Position numbers and translations under genes: made by a program | Assembly (NCBI RefSeq): GCF_003490595.1 | Contig: NZ_QQGY01000005.1 | Coordinates: 112,678-176,677, forward strand | From: Haemophilus haemolyticus_L | GTDB lineage: Bacteria; Pseudomonadota; Gammaproteobacteria; Enterobacterales; Pasteurellaceae | Reading direction: 5' to 3' | DNA: 64,000 nt | The notes under the pieces: generated by a model | What the model was told of the DNA's origin: nothing | The model's database searches: none | What the model saw: the letters and a program-made list of their open reading frames with translations, nothing else | Shown here: positions 17,699 to 25,160 of the stretch, one piece after another | Layout of the letters: each line of letters starts with the position of its first letter | Numbering within the stretch: position 1 is the stretch's first letter

Positions 17699-18022
17699 TT
17701 AACTTTCAAACGAATCTTTTAATCGTTCATCTGCTCGACGAGATTCACTTTTATGTTGAAGTTTATTAAGCTGGCGCTCCAATTTTTCCTCAACTTCATT
17801 AATTGCTTTATACATATCATCTGAGGTTGCACTTGCCAATAAATTGCCCAGTGGTGTGCCAATAGATGCTTCTACAGTAAATCCATTCGGTACTTTGTTT
17901 AAAACAAAATGGGGGTTAATTAACTGTGTTTGCCATTTACCTAATTTCGCGAGTCTTTCCTCCACGTGTTCACGAATTGCAGGGGTGATTTCCATTTGTT
18001 TGCTGGTGATATTAAGTGTCAT
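17699..18022 (-). CDS. raiA: Ribosome-associated inhibitor RaiA (YfiA)
   Basis: Stationary-phase and cold-stress protein that binds the 30S A/P site, blocks translation and stabilises 70S monomers. The 107-aa beta-alpha-beta-beta-beta-alpha fold shows as MTLNITSKQMEITPAIREHV at the start, and DMYKAINEVEEKLERQLNKL plus a basic helix and tail near the end. It is a monocistronic gene on the minus strand with an AGAGGT ribosome site and a clear terminator. I recall the Rd homologue (HI0257) being elsewhere on that chromosome. Confidence 0.94.
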   Translation of the reverse strand: MTLNITSKQMEITPAIREHVEERLAKLGKWQTQLINPHFVLNKVPNGFTVEASIGTPLGNLLASATSDDMYKAINEVEEKLERQLNKLQHKSESRRADERLKDSFES

Positions 18023-18211
18023 AGCATTTACCTCTTTGTTGCGTGATTTACAATTTTCTTTAATTACAAAATAGCTTTCTTAATTCGGGTTTTCAAGGGC
18101 TTTAAGAGAAAATGTCAAAGTAATTTTTAAAAATATGATCTATGTCTAATTTCTGAAAAAAGCTGCTTTTCTTTCTAAGATAAGTTGTTAAGATGGGAAA
18201 TTGTGATAAGA

Positions 18212-18250
18212 AAAAAAGGTGTAGATATTGACTATATCCACACCTTTTTT
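18212..18250 (-). terminator. alsT terminator
   Basis: Perfect 11-bp arms aaaaaaggtgt (18212-18222) and acacctttttt (18240-18250) directly after the symporter stop codon. On the minus strand a run of Ts follows, a standard intrinsic terminator. Confidence 0.9.
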
Positions 18251-18257
18251 CATTTGA

Positions 18258-19628
18258 TTATTCTAGGATTTCGTCTTGATCGTGATGATTTATTTTCAAT
18301 CGTTGGAAATAATCTTTTGTTTCTTCAATCACAACTTTTCGCAATCCAATGAGCGCGATGAGATTTGGAAAGGCCATTAAACCATTTACGATATCGGCGA
18401 TAATCCAGATTAAATTTAAGTGTAAGAATGAGCCTAACCCCACCAACACAATATAAGCTAAACGATATAGTTTTACGCCACGAATACCAACGAGATAAAC
18501 AAAGCAACGTTCACCGTAGTAACACCAGCCTAAAATAGTTGTGAATGCAAAAAATAATAAACCGACGGTTACAATCGTTGCGCCAATTGATGCCCCTAAA
18601 CCTTGTGAAAAGGCGTAGTTTGTTACTGTTGCACCCGCTAATTCAGGATTGTTCCATGCCCCAGTTAATACCAAGACAATACCTGTCATTGTACAAACGA
18701 TGATGGTATCCAAGAATGTTCCTGTCATAGAAATTAAGCCTTGTCGAACAGGCTCACGAGTTTGTGCCGCTGCGGCTGCAATTGGTGCGCTTCCTAAACC
18801 TGATTCATTGGAGAAAATGCCTCGAGCGACGCCTGATTGAATCGCCTTCATTACGGTAAAGCCAACAGCTCCGCCTAGCGCCGCTTGCGGATCAAAAGCA
18901 CTATAAATAATTAATGAGATCGCATCTGGTACTTTTTCTATATTTAAAAGGATAATAACCAGTGAAGTAGTGACGTATAAAATCGCCATAAACGGCACAA
19001 TTACCGATGATGCGGTTGCAATACGCTTTACACCACCAAGAATGATTAAGCCGACTAAAAGTGTAACAATGATTGCAGTAACTAAAACAGGAATATTAAA
19101 AGTATCTTGCATTGCATGGGTAATCGCATTGACCTGTGGGAATGTACCGATCCCGAAAAAGGCAACCATTACACCAAATAATGCAAATAATTTTGCTAGC
19201 CATTTGATACCTAACCCGCGTTCAATGTAATACATTGGACCGCCAGCCATAAAGCCATTTTTATCGCGAACACGGTATTTAACCGCGAGTAAACATTCGG
19301 CATATTTTGTTGCCATTCCTAATAAGGCGACTAGCCACATCCAAAAAATAGCGCCAGGCCCACCTGCTTGTACAGCAGTTGCAACACCCACAATATTCCC
19401 AGTTCCAATCGTTGCGGCTAATGCGGTACAAAGTGCGGCAAAAGATGAGACATCACCTTTTCCACCTTTATCTTTTTTAAATAAATAACCCAGCGCACGT
19501 GGTAAATAGCGAATTTGAATAAAGCCTAAACGTAAGGTTAAATAGAGCCCAGTGCCCGATAAGAGTATGAGTAGCGGCGCACCCCAAATAAAGCTATCAA
19601 TAGCTGAAAGAATTGACTCAATTGTCAT
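18258..19628 (-). CDS. alsT: Sodium:alanine/glycine symporter, AGCS family
   Basis: 456-aa inner-membrane carrier with about ten to eleven hydrophobic segments and the AGCS family signatures GTGNIVGVATAVQAGGPGA and GIFSNESGLGSAPIAAAA. The family imports alanine and/or glycine with Na+. The tandem glycine riboswitch upstream points to glycine as a relevant substrate. It is a single-gene unit with its own leader and terminator. The start at 19628 has an AGGA ribosome site that overlaps a predicted hairpin. Confidence 0.94.
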   Translation of the reverse strand: MTIESILSAIDSFIWGAPLLILLSGTGLYLTLRLGFIQIRYLPRALGYLFKKDKGGKGDVSSFAALCTALAATIGTGNIVGVATAVQAGGPGAIFWMWLVALLGMATKYAECLLAVKYRVRDKNGFMAGGPMYYIERGLGIKWLAKLFALFGVMVAFFGIGTFPQVNAITHAMQDTFNIPVLVTAIIVTLLVGLIILGGVKRIATASSVIVPFMAILYVTTSLVIILLNIEKVPDAISLIIYSAFDPQAALGGAVGFTVMKAIQSGVARGIFSNESGLGSAPIAAAAAQTREPVRQGLISMTGTFLDTIIVCTMTGIVLVLTGAWNNPELAGATVTNYAFSQGLGASIGATIVTVGLLFFAFTTILGWCYYGERCFVYLVGIRGVKLYRLAYIVLVGLGSFLHLNLIWIIADIVNGLMAFPNLIALIGLRKVVIEETKDYFQRLKINHHDQDEILE

Positions 19629-19633
19629 GTGAT

Positions 19634-19668
19634 TCCTCGTCGTTTAAATCAAAAATAAACACGACAAG
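19634..19668 (-). promoter_or_regulatory. Possible Shine-Dalgarno-sequestering hairpin of alsT
   Basis: On the minus strand, cttgtcgtgttta (19656-19668) can pair with taaacgacgag (19636-19646), with one wobble and a two-base bulge. The 3' arm runs into the AGGA ribosome site (19634-19637) just before the start codon. This is a candidate expression platform for the glycine riboswitch acting on translation. Inference by eye, not folded. Confidence 0.45.
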
Positions 19669-19741
19669 AAGACGAAAAGATACAATGGAAAAGAAAGTGC
19701 GGTGAAAAGATAGATAATTTCCACACTTACGATAGATTGTC

Positions 19742-19920
19742 TTTTGCCCCTGTCCTTTTGCCTGAGCGTTTGAAAAACGATTGAAAAATTAACCGCTCTT
19801 TTGCGCCTTCGGCGTCCATTTCTAAAATGGATCTCTCCAAGGGTTCGTCCAGTAACAGTCCCTGCCATCGCACCTGAAAGATTTTACATCGTCGGTGTGG
19901 GGTCAATTCCCCGCTCTCCA
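19742..19920 (-). promoter_or_regulatory. Tandem glycine riboswitch (gcvT motif)
   Basis: Read on the minus strand, aptamer I begins GGAGAGCGGGG, has ACCGACGATGTAAAATC and TTTCAGGTGC, then CAGGGACTGT; the conserved linker TGGACGAACCCTTGGAGAG leads to aptamer II with GCCGAAGGCGCAA and CGCTCAGGCAAAAGGACAGG. These are the diagnostic conserved blocks of the two-aptamer glycine riboswitch. It lies 113 bases upstream of alsT, a placement known for this riboswitch in Vibrio and Pasteurellaceae. A one-mismatch extended uptake sequence forms the variable arm of aptamer II (about 19771-19801). Confidence 0.95.
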
Positions 19921-20048
19921 GCTACCTTCATCCGAACTCACTTTTCATTGTGACAATCACAATAAAAACGTATGAATTCTATCAAAATGGGAAATTAATT
20001 TCAAAAAGGAATTTTAAAATAGTCTCTCAGTTGATAGAAATAATGACT

Positions 20049-20759
20049 TTATTCTATATCCCCACAAAAACGATATCCTTCACCATGCACCGTCATAATG
20101 ATATTTGGGGTATTAGGATGATCTTCAAAATGTTTTCTAATGCGTCGAATTGTGACATCTACGGTACGATCCTGAGGTTTTAATTCACGTCCCGTCATTT
20201 TTTTTAGTAATTCTTCGCGAGTTTGTAATTTTCCTGGATTTTCACAGAAATGCAGCATTGCACGAAATTCACTACGTGGAAGTTTAAATTCTTCACCTTC
20301 TGGCGTAATTAAACTGTGACTATTTAAATCTAATTTCCAGCCATTAAAACGATAGAATTCTCGACCAAATGTATTTTCTTTTTCTTGATGTGGCATTGTG
20401 CGATGCAATAAATTTCGTGCACGGATAGTCAATTCTCGAGGGTTAAAAGGCTTGGTTAAATAATCGTCGGCACCGATTTCTAGCCCTAGAATTTTATCGA
20501 CTTCATTATCACGACCAGTTAAGAATATAAGCGGCAAGTTGAGTTCTTCGCGGAGCTCTCTTGCTAATAATAAACCGTTTTTACCCGGTAAATTAATATC
20601 CATCACAACTAAATTTATATTGTGGTTTTCTAACATATGATGCATCTCTGCACCATTTTCTGCTTCAAGTACATCATACCCTTCCGCTTCAAAAATCCCT
20701 TTAAGCGTATTTCGGGTAACGATTTCATCTTCAACAACGAGAATTTGTGGAGTAGCCAT
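20049..20759 (-). CDS. arcA: ArcA, aerobic respiration response regulator
   Basis: OmpR-family regulator phosphorylated by ArcB under low oxygen; represses aerobic pathways and in H. influenzae also affects serum resistance. 236 aa; receiver domain with the acidic pocket and phospho-acceptor Asp54 (VVMDINLPGKNG), Lys in LTKPFNPREL, then a winged-helix domain ending with TVDVTIRRIRKHF and HGEGYRFCG. Monocistronic and divergent from dsbD; a palindromic FNR-like site lies between them. Confidence 0.97.
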   Translation of the reverse strand: MATPQILVVEDEIVTRNTLKGIFEAEGYDVLEAENGAEMHHMLENHNINLVVMDINLPGKNGLLLARELREELNLPLIFLTGRDNEVDKILGLEIGADDYLTKPFNPRELTIRARNLLHRTMPHQEKENTFGREFYRFNGWKLDLNSHSLITPEGEEFKLPRSEFRAMLHFCENPGKLQTREELLKKMTGRELKPQDRTVDVTIRRIRKHFEDHPNTPNIIMTVHGEGYRFCGDIE

Positions 20760-20837
20760 TTTCCATCCTTATACTTATTTTGGTGTATGCTATCATGATT
20801 CCATTCTAGCGGTGTAACATTGTTGTAACAATAAAAA

Positions 20838-20846
20838 AGTGCGGTT
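20838..20846 (+). other. Uptake signal sequence in the arcA-dsbD intergenic region
   Basis: Exact AAGTGCGGT followed by an AT-rich tract typical of the extended uptake sequence, flanked by ataaaaaa and ttttttat, so the site sits in a loose inverted repeat. Confidence 0.85.
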
Positions 20847-20870
20847 ATTTTTTATAAGATTTTCTTTTTT

Positions 20871-20884
20871 ATGATCTAAATCAT
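20871..20884. promoter_or_regulatory. FNR-like palindrome between arcA and dsbD
   Basis: ATGATctaaATCAT keeps the inner TGAT-N4-ATCA of the FNR consensus TTGAT-N4-ATCAA, differing only in the outermost base of each half. It is about 110 bases upstream of arcA and 66 bases upstream of dsbD; a TAGAAT -10-like element for dsbD lies at 20913-20918. FNR regulation of arcA is known in E. coli. Which gene is controlled here is unclear. Confidence 0.5.
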
Positions 20885-20949
20885 AGTTTTAGATATTCAA
20901 ATTTCTTTGTGATAGAATTTTGCGCATTTTTACTTTTCCTTTCAATTCT

Positions 20950-22689
20950 ATGAAAAAACTTTTTCTTTTTTTTACACTGATTTTTACCACACTTGCAGCG
21001 AATGCTGGTCTATTTGATAAAAAACAATCTTTCTTGAAAGTAGATGATGCTTTTGCATTTTCTGCCACTTTATCTGCGGATAAAAGCCAATTAGAAGCTC
21101 ATTGGGATATTGCCGATGGCTATTATCTATATCAAGATAAGATTAGTGCTGAATTAGTTGGTAAATCGGATGCTCTTACTTTACATGCTCAACAAGCAGC
21201 TGAATTACATCAAGACCCTTATTTTGGTAAAGTGAAGGTGTTTACTCGCTCAATTGATGGCGTATTTAGCGGCGCATTTAGCAATGCTGATGAGCAGGTT
21301 GAAATCAGTTATCAAGGATGTACCGAAGGTTTTTGCTATCCGCCTGAAACTAAAGTATTACGAATTGGGGATTTAGCTGTTTCTCAAGAGAAAACTGTCG
21401 AAAAAACAGTTGAAAAAAATACCGCACTTTTATCTGAACAAGATCGTTTAGCTGATGGTTTATTCCATAGTAAATGGGCGATTTTTGGTTTCTTCTTATT
21501 GGGATTAGGATTGACTTTTACGCCTTGCGTATTGCCAATGTTACCGTTGCTTTCTGCCATTGTTATCGGTCAGCAACAACGTCCAAATATGATGCGAGCA
21601 TTTAGTTTAGCTTTTCTTTATGTTCAAGGCATGGCACTGACTTACACCTTGTTAGGGCTCGCAGTAGCGGCTATCGGTTTGCCGTTTCAAATTGCCTTGC
21701 AACATCCTTATGTGATGATCGGGCTTTCTATTTTATTTGTTGTTCTTGCCCTTTCAATGTTTGGCTTATTTACTATTCAATTGCCAAATAGCTTACAAAA
21801 TAAATTGAATACATGGAGCCAAAAACAAACCTCAGGTGCTTTTGGCGGTTCCTTTGCGATGGGCATGATTGCTGGGCTTGTGGCATCACCTTGCACATCT
21901 GCACCACTTTCTGGTGCTTTACTTTATGTTGCGCAAAGTGGTGATTTATTCACAGGCGCAGCAACCCTTTATTTACTCGCACTTGGTATGGGCGTGCCGC
22001 TAATGTTAATCACATTGTTTGGTAATAAAATTTTGCCAAAATCAGGTGAGTGGATGAACACAGTGAAACAAACATTCGGCTTTGTTATGTTAGCGTTACC
22101 TGTGTTTTTACTTTCTCGTATTTTGCCAGAAGTATGGGAGCCACGCTTATGGGCTGGATTAGCAACAGCATTCTTTATTTGGTTTGCGTTGCAGATGCCT
22201 AAGAGTGGTTTTGGCTACGCCATTAAAATTATTAGTTTTGCGTTGGCTATGGTTTCCGTACAACCTTTGCAAAATTGGATTTGGCAAACTCAGACTACAA
22301 CACAAAGTGCGGTAGAAAATAAGTCTGTTTCTCAGGTTAAATTTAAGCAAATTAAAAATATTGAAGAACTTGACCGCACTTTAGCGGAAAATCCGCATTC
22401 GATCGCGATGCTGGATTTATACGCGGATTGGTGTGTGGCTTGTAAAGAATTTGAAAAGCTGACTTTTTCAGATCCAAAAGTGCAACAGCAATTTCAAAAT
22501 ATCTTATTGTTACAAGTGAATATGACAAAGAATAGCCCAGAAAATAAAGCATTAATGGAACGTTTTAATGTGATGGGATTACCCACAATTTTATTTTTTG
22601 ATAAGCAAAATAATGAAATTCAAGGAAGTAGAGTAACGGGCTTTATGGATGCTGATTCTTTTTCTAATTGGATTGAAAAGCTACTTTAG
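20950..22689 (+). CDS. dsbD: DsbD, thiol:disulfide interchange protein
   Basis: Inner-membrane reductant conveyor passing electrons from cytoplasmic thioredoxin to periplasmic DsbC, DsbG and CcmG. The start at 20950 gives a signal peptide (MKKLFLFFTLIFTTLAANA). The N-terminal immunoglobulin-like domain has the cysteine pair in GCTEGFCYPP; eight membrane spans carry TPCVLPMLP and SPCTSAPLSG; the C-terminal thioredoxin-like domain has WCVAC (Cys495 and Cys498). 579 aa. Uptake sequences at 21421-21429, 22305-22313 and 22373-22381, the last two near the domain junction. Confidence 0.97.
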   Translation: MKKLFLFFTLIFTTLAANAGLFDKKQSFLKVDDAFAFSATLSADKSQLEAHWDIADGYYLYQDKISAELVGKSDALTLHAQQAAELHQDPYFGKVKVFTRSIDGVFSGAFSNADEQVEISYQGCTEGFCYPPETKVLRIGDLAVSQEKTVEKTVEKNTALLSEQDRLADGLFHSKWAIFGFFLLGLGLTFTPCVLPMLPLLSAIVIGQQQRPNMMRAFSLAFLYVQGMALTYTLLGLAVAAIGLPFQIALQHPYVMIGLSILFVVLALSMFGLFTIQLPNSLQNKLNTWSQKQTSGAFGGSFAMGMIAGLVASPCTSAPLSGALLYVAQSGDLFTGAATLYLLALGMGVPLMLITLFGNKILPKSGEWMNTVKQTFGFVMLALPVFLLSRILPEVWEPRLWAGLATAFFIWFALQMPKSGFGYAIKIISFALAMVSVQPLQNWIWQTQTTTQSAVENKSVSQVKFKQIKNIEELDRTLAENPHSIAMLDLYADWCVACKEFEKLTFSDPKVQQQFQNILLLQVNMTKNSPENKALMERFNVMGLPTILFFDKQNNEIQGSRVTGFMDADSFSNWIEKLL

Positions 22690-22697
22690 TTATTTTT

Positions 22698-22720
22698 TAC
22701 TTTTGGTAAAAAGTATTTTT
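22698..22720 (+). terminator. dsbD terminator (weak)
   Basis: Short AT-rich hairpin tactttt / aaaagta followed by tttttcg just after the dsbD stop. Confidence 0.5.
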
Positions 22721-22800
22721 CGATTTTGATTATTGTTTGACTATCCGTTAAAGATTAATATGACGCCGTTTTAATTCATCTTTAAACAAAAGGAAAGCAA

Positions 22801-23205
22801 ATGAACAATCTTGAAAAATATCGCCCTTATGTATTAGCGCTATTACGCATCACTGCTGCTTACATGTTTATCTTACATGGCACAGCAAAATTCTGGGAGT
22901 TCCCAATTTCCATGACGGGTGGAAATGGCCCGGTCGGTGACTCAATGATGATTGTAGGTGGCGTGATTGAAATTATCGGCTCAATCTTATTAATTTTAGG
23001 ATTATTTACGCGTCCAGCTGCGTTTATTTTATCTGGCCAAATGGCTTTTGCGTATTTCTTTATGCATGTGGCTGGAAAAGGGAATTTACTATTTCCAATT
23101 GTAAATGGCGGTGAGCTTGCGTTACTTTACTCTGTACTCTTCTTCTATTTTGTATTTTCTGGTGCAGGTGCTTGTGCCTTAGATAACAAGTTTTTTAAAA
23201 AGTAG
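22801..23205 (+). CDS. DoxX family membrane protein
   Basis: 134 aa with four hydrophobic segments and the DoxX pattern: RITAAYMFILHGTAKFWEFP in helix 1, VIEIIGSILLILGLFTRPAA in helix 2, FAYFFMHVAGKGN and a final helix. DoxX proteins are small inner-membrane proteins loosely linked to redox and sulfur metabolism; the role here is not known. Well-placed AAAGGA ribosome site; it forms a single-gene unit between two terminators. Confidence 0.88.
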   Translation: MNNLEKYRPYVLALLRITAAYMFILHGTAKFWEFPISMTGGNGPVGDSMMIVGGVIEIIGSILLILGLFTRPAAFILSGQMAFAYFFMHVAGKGNLLFPIVNGGELALLYSVLFFYFVFSGAGACALDNKFFKK

Positions 23206-23240
23206 TTTAGTTGTAGTTTCATAATTTAATCCTTTTATTT

Positions 23241-23264
23241 GCCCACATTTATGTGGGCTTTTTT
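23241..23264 (+). terminator. Terminator after the DoxX gene
   Basis: Arms gcccacat / atgtgggc (23241-23248 and 23251-23258) with a 2-base spacer, followed by six Ts. Good intrinsic terminator. Confidence 0.92.
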
Positions 23265-23323
23265 ATGCTTAAAATTTACCGCACTTTATTATGATTACAT
23301 TTTATTTAATCTTTTCTATATTT

Positions 23324-23345
23324 ACGCAAACGTTTGCGCTATAAT
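23324..23345 (+). promoter_or_regulatory. PurR operator and -10 element of purH
   Basis: acgcaaacgtttgcgc (23324-23339) is an almost perfect palindrome matching the PurR box consensus ACGCAAACGTTTTCGT. It abuts a consensus -10, TATAAT (23340-23345), so bound PurR would block the promoter. The purH start codon is about 42 bases downstream. PurR repression of pur genes in H. influenzae is expected by homology. Confidence 0.88.
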
Positions 23346-23386
23346 TCACTCCACTTATTTTTAACCATTTAATGAAGGAAAATGTA

Positions 23387-24985
23387 ATGACAGATCGTCC
23401 AATTCGTCAGGCTTTACTGAGTGTTTCTGATAAAACCGGTATCGTAGAATTTGCTCAAGGATTAGTACAGCGTGGTGTAAAACTACTTTCCACAGGCGGT
23501 ACCGCAAAATTATTGGAGCAACATGGTTTTCCGGTGACTGAAGTGTCTGATTATACGGGGTTCCCTGAAATGATGGACGGTCGTGTGAAAACCTTGCATC
23601 CAAAAGTGCATGGCGGGATTCTTGGTCGTCGTGGTACAGATGATGCCATCATGCTGCAACATGGCATTGAAGGCATTGATATGGTGGTGGTGAATTTATA
23701 TCCATTTGCCGCCACCGTGGCTAAACCAGATTGTACCTTGGCAGATGCAGTAGAAAATATCGATATCGGTGGACCAACCATGGTGCGTTCTGCCTCGAAA
23801 AACCATAAAGATGTGGCGATCGTGGTGAATAATCATGATTTCAATGCAATTCTTGCGGAAATGGATAAACACCAAAACAGCCTAACACTTGAAACTCGTT
23901 TTGACCTTGCGATTAAAGCCTTTGAACATACCGCTCAATATGATTCCATGATTGCCAACTACTTTGGACAAATGGTGAAACCGTATCATGTAGCTGAGGA
24001 AGAAGATGCGAATGCGAAGTGCGGTCAATTCCCACGGACTTTAAATCTTAACTTCGTGCGTAAACAAACTATGCGTTACGGTGAAAATTCTCATCAAAAT
24101 GCAGCCTTTTATGTTGATTTAAATGTGAAAGAGGCGAGTGTAGCTACAGCTCACCAACTACAAGGTAAAGCCTTGTCTTACAATAATATTGCTGATACTG
24201 ATGCAGCACTTGAATGCGTGAAAGAATTTGATGAGCCGGCTTGTGTGATCGTTAAACATGCCAATCCATGTGGCGTGGCTTTAGGAAAAGATATTTTAGA
24301 CGCCTATAATCGCGCTTACCAAACCGATCCAACTTCTGCATTTGGCGGCATTATTGCTTTCAACCGTGAATTAGACGAAAAAACCGCGAATGAAATTGTG
24401 GAACGCCAATTCGTTGAAGTGATTATTGCGCCGAAAGTTTCTGCTGAAGCACAAGAAGTCGTGAAACGTAAGAAAAATGTTCGTTTGCTTGAATGTGGTG
24501 AATGGACTTCTCGTTCTGAACGTTTAGATTTCAAACGTGTAAACGGCGGTTTGTTAGTACAAGATGCAGATTTAGGCATGGTTGGCGTGGATGATTTAAA
24601 AGTCGTGAGTAAACGTCAGCCAACTGAACAAGAATTAAAAGACTTATTATTCTGCTGGAAAGTGGCGAAATTTGTGAAATCGAATGCCATTGTTTACGCC
24701 AAAGACAATCAAACTATCGGCATTGGTGCAGGTCAAATGAGCCGTGTGTATTCTGCGAAGATTGCGGGTATTAAAGCGCAAGATGAAGGCTTAACCGTAG
24801 CCGGTTGTGTAATGGCATCTGATGCGTTTTTCCCATTCCGTGACGGCATTGATGCAGCGGCGAAAGTAGGGATTCAATGTGTGATCCATCCAGGTGGCTC
24901 AATGCGCGATCAAGAAGTCATCGATGCAGCAGATGAACATAATATGGTGATGGTATTGACTGGAATGCGTCATTTTAGACATTAA
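23387..24985 (+). CDS. purH: Bifunctional AICAR transformylase / IMP cyclohydrolase
   Basis: Last two steps of de novo IMP synthesis: 10-formyl-THF-dependent formylation of AICAR, then ring closure. The N-terminal MGS-like cyclohydrolase domain (LSVSDKTGIVEFAQGL, STGGTAKLL) covers about residues 1-200, followed by the transformylase with the KHANPCG motif. 532 aa. The start at 23387 follows AAGGA; an earlier in-frame ATG at 23372 overlaps the ribosome site. Upstream PurR box. purD follows after a palindromic repeat. Uptake sequence at 24017-24025. Confidence 0.97.
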   Translation: MTDRPIRQALLSVSDKTGIVEFAQGLVQRGVKLLSTGGTAKLLEQHGFPVTEVSDYTGFPEMMDGRVKTLHPKVHGGILGRRGTDDAIMLQHGIEGIDMVVVNLYPFAATVAKPDCTLADAVENIDIGGPTMVRSASKNHKDVAIVVNNHDFNAILAEMDKHQNSLTLETRFDLAIKAFEHTAQYDSMIANYFGQMVKPYHVAEEEDANAKCGQFPRTLNLNFVRKQTMRYGENSHQNAAFYVDLNVKEASVATAHQLQGKALSYNNIADTDAALECVKEFDEPACVIVKHANPCGVALGKDILDAYNRAYQTDPTSAFGGIIAFNRELDEKTANEIVERQFVEVIIAPKVSAEAQEVVKRKKNVRLLECGEWTSRSERLDFKRVNGGLLVQDADLGMVGVDDLKVVSKRQPTEQELKDLLFCWKVAKFVKSNAIVYAKDNQTIGIGAGQMSRVYSAKIAGIKAQDEGLTVAGCVMASDAFFPFRDGIDAAAKVGIQCVIHPGGSMRDQEVIDAADEHNMVMVLTGMRHFRH

Positions 24986-25017
24986 TTTATGTCGTCACTT
25001 CGCTCAATGAGCGACTT

Positions 25018-25134
25018 ATTCCTCCCCCTCGTAAAGAGGGGGTTAGGGGGAGATTTAAACGATGCTAAATATACTATGAGGTTGAAATAACTTCTGCCAA
25101 ATCTCCCCTACCCCTCTTTGCTAAAGAGGGGATT
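25018..25134. repeat. Intergenic palindromic repeat between purH and purD
   Basis: Two C/G-rich hairpins stand apart: ccccctc-gtaaa-gaggggg (25024-25042) and cccctcttt-gct-aaagagggg (25111-25131). The stretch 25033-25056 (aaagagggggttaggggg and agattt) is also nearly the reverse complement of 25099-25119, so the whole unit can fold as one long hairpin. This resembles a REP- or MITE-like dispersed element. A smaller relative lies between galT and galK. Confidence 0.8.
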
Positions 25135-25160
25135 AAATTCAAAAAGATACAAGGAGCATT

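Noticed and set aside
19644..19868. 74-codon open frame on the minus strand upstream of alsT
   Set aside because: It lies wholly within the glycine riboswitch and its downstream leader; the conserved blocks are RNA motifs and the peptide resembles no protein family.
19948..19966. attgtga / tcacaat inverted repeat upstream of alsT as a CRP site
   Set aside because: The half sites are separated by 3 bases, not 6, so this does not fit the CRP motif. It may only be a small hairpin.
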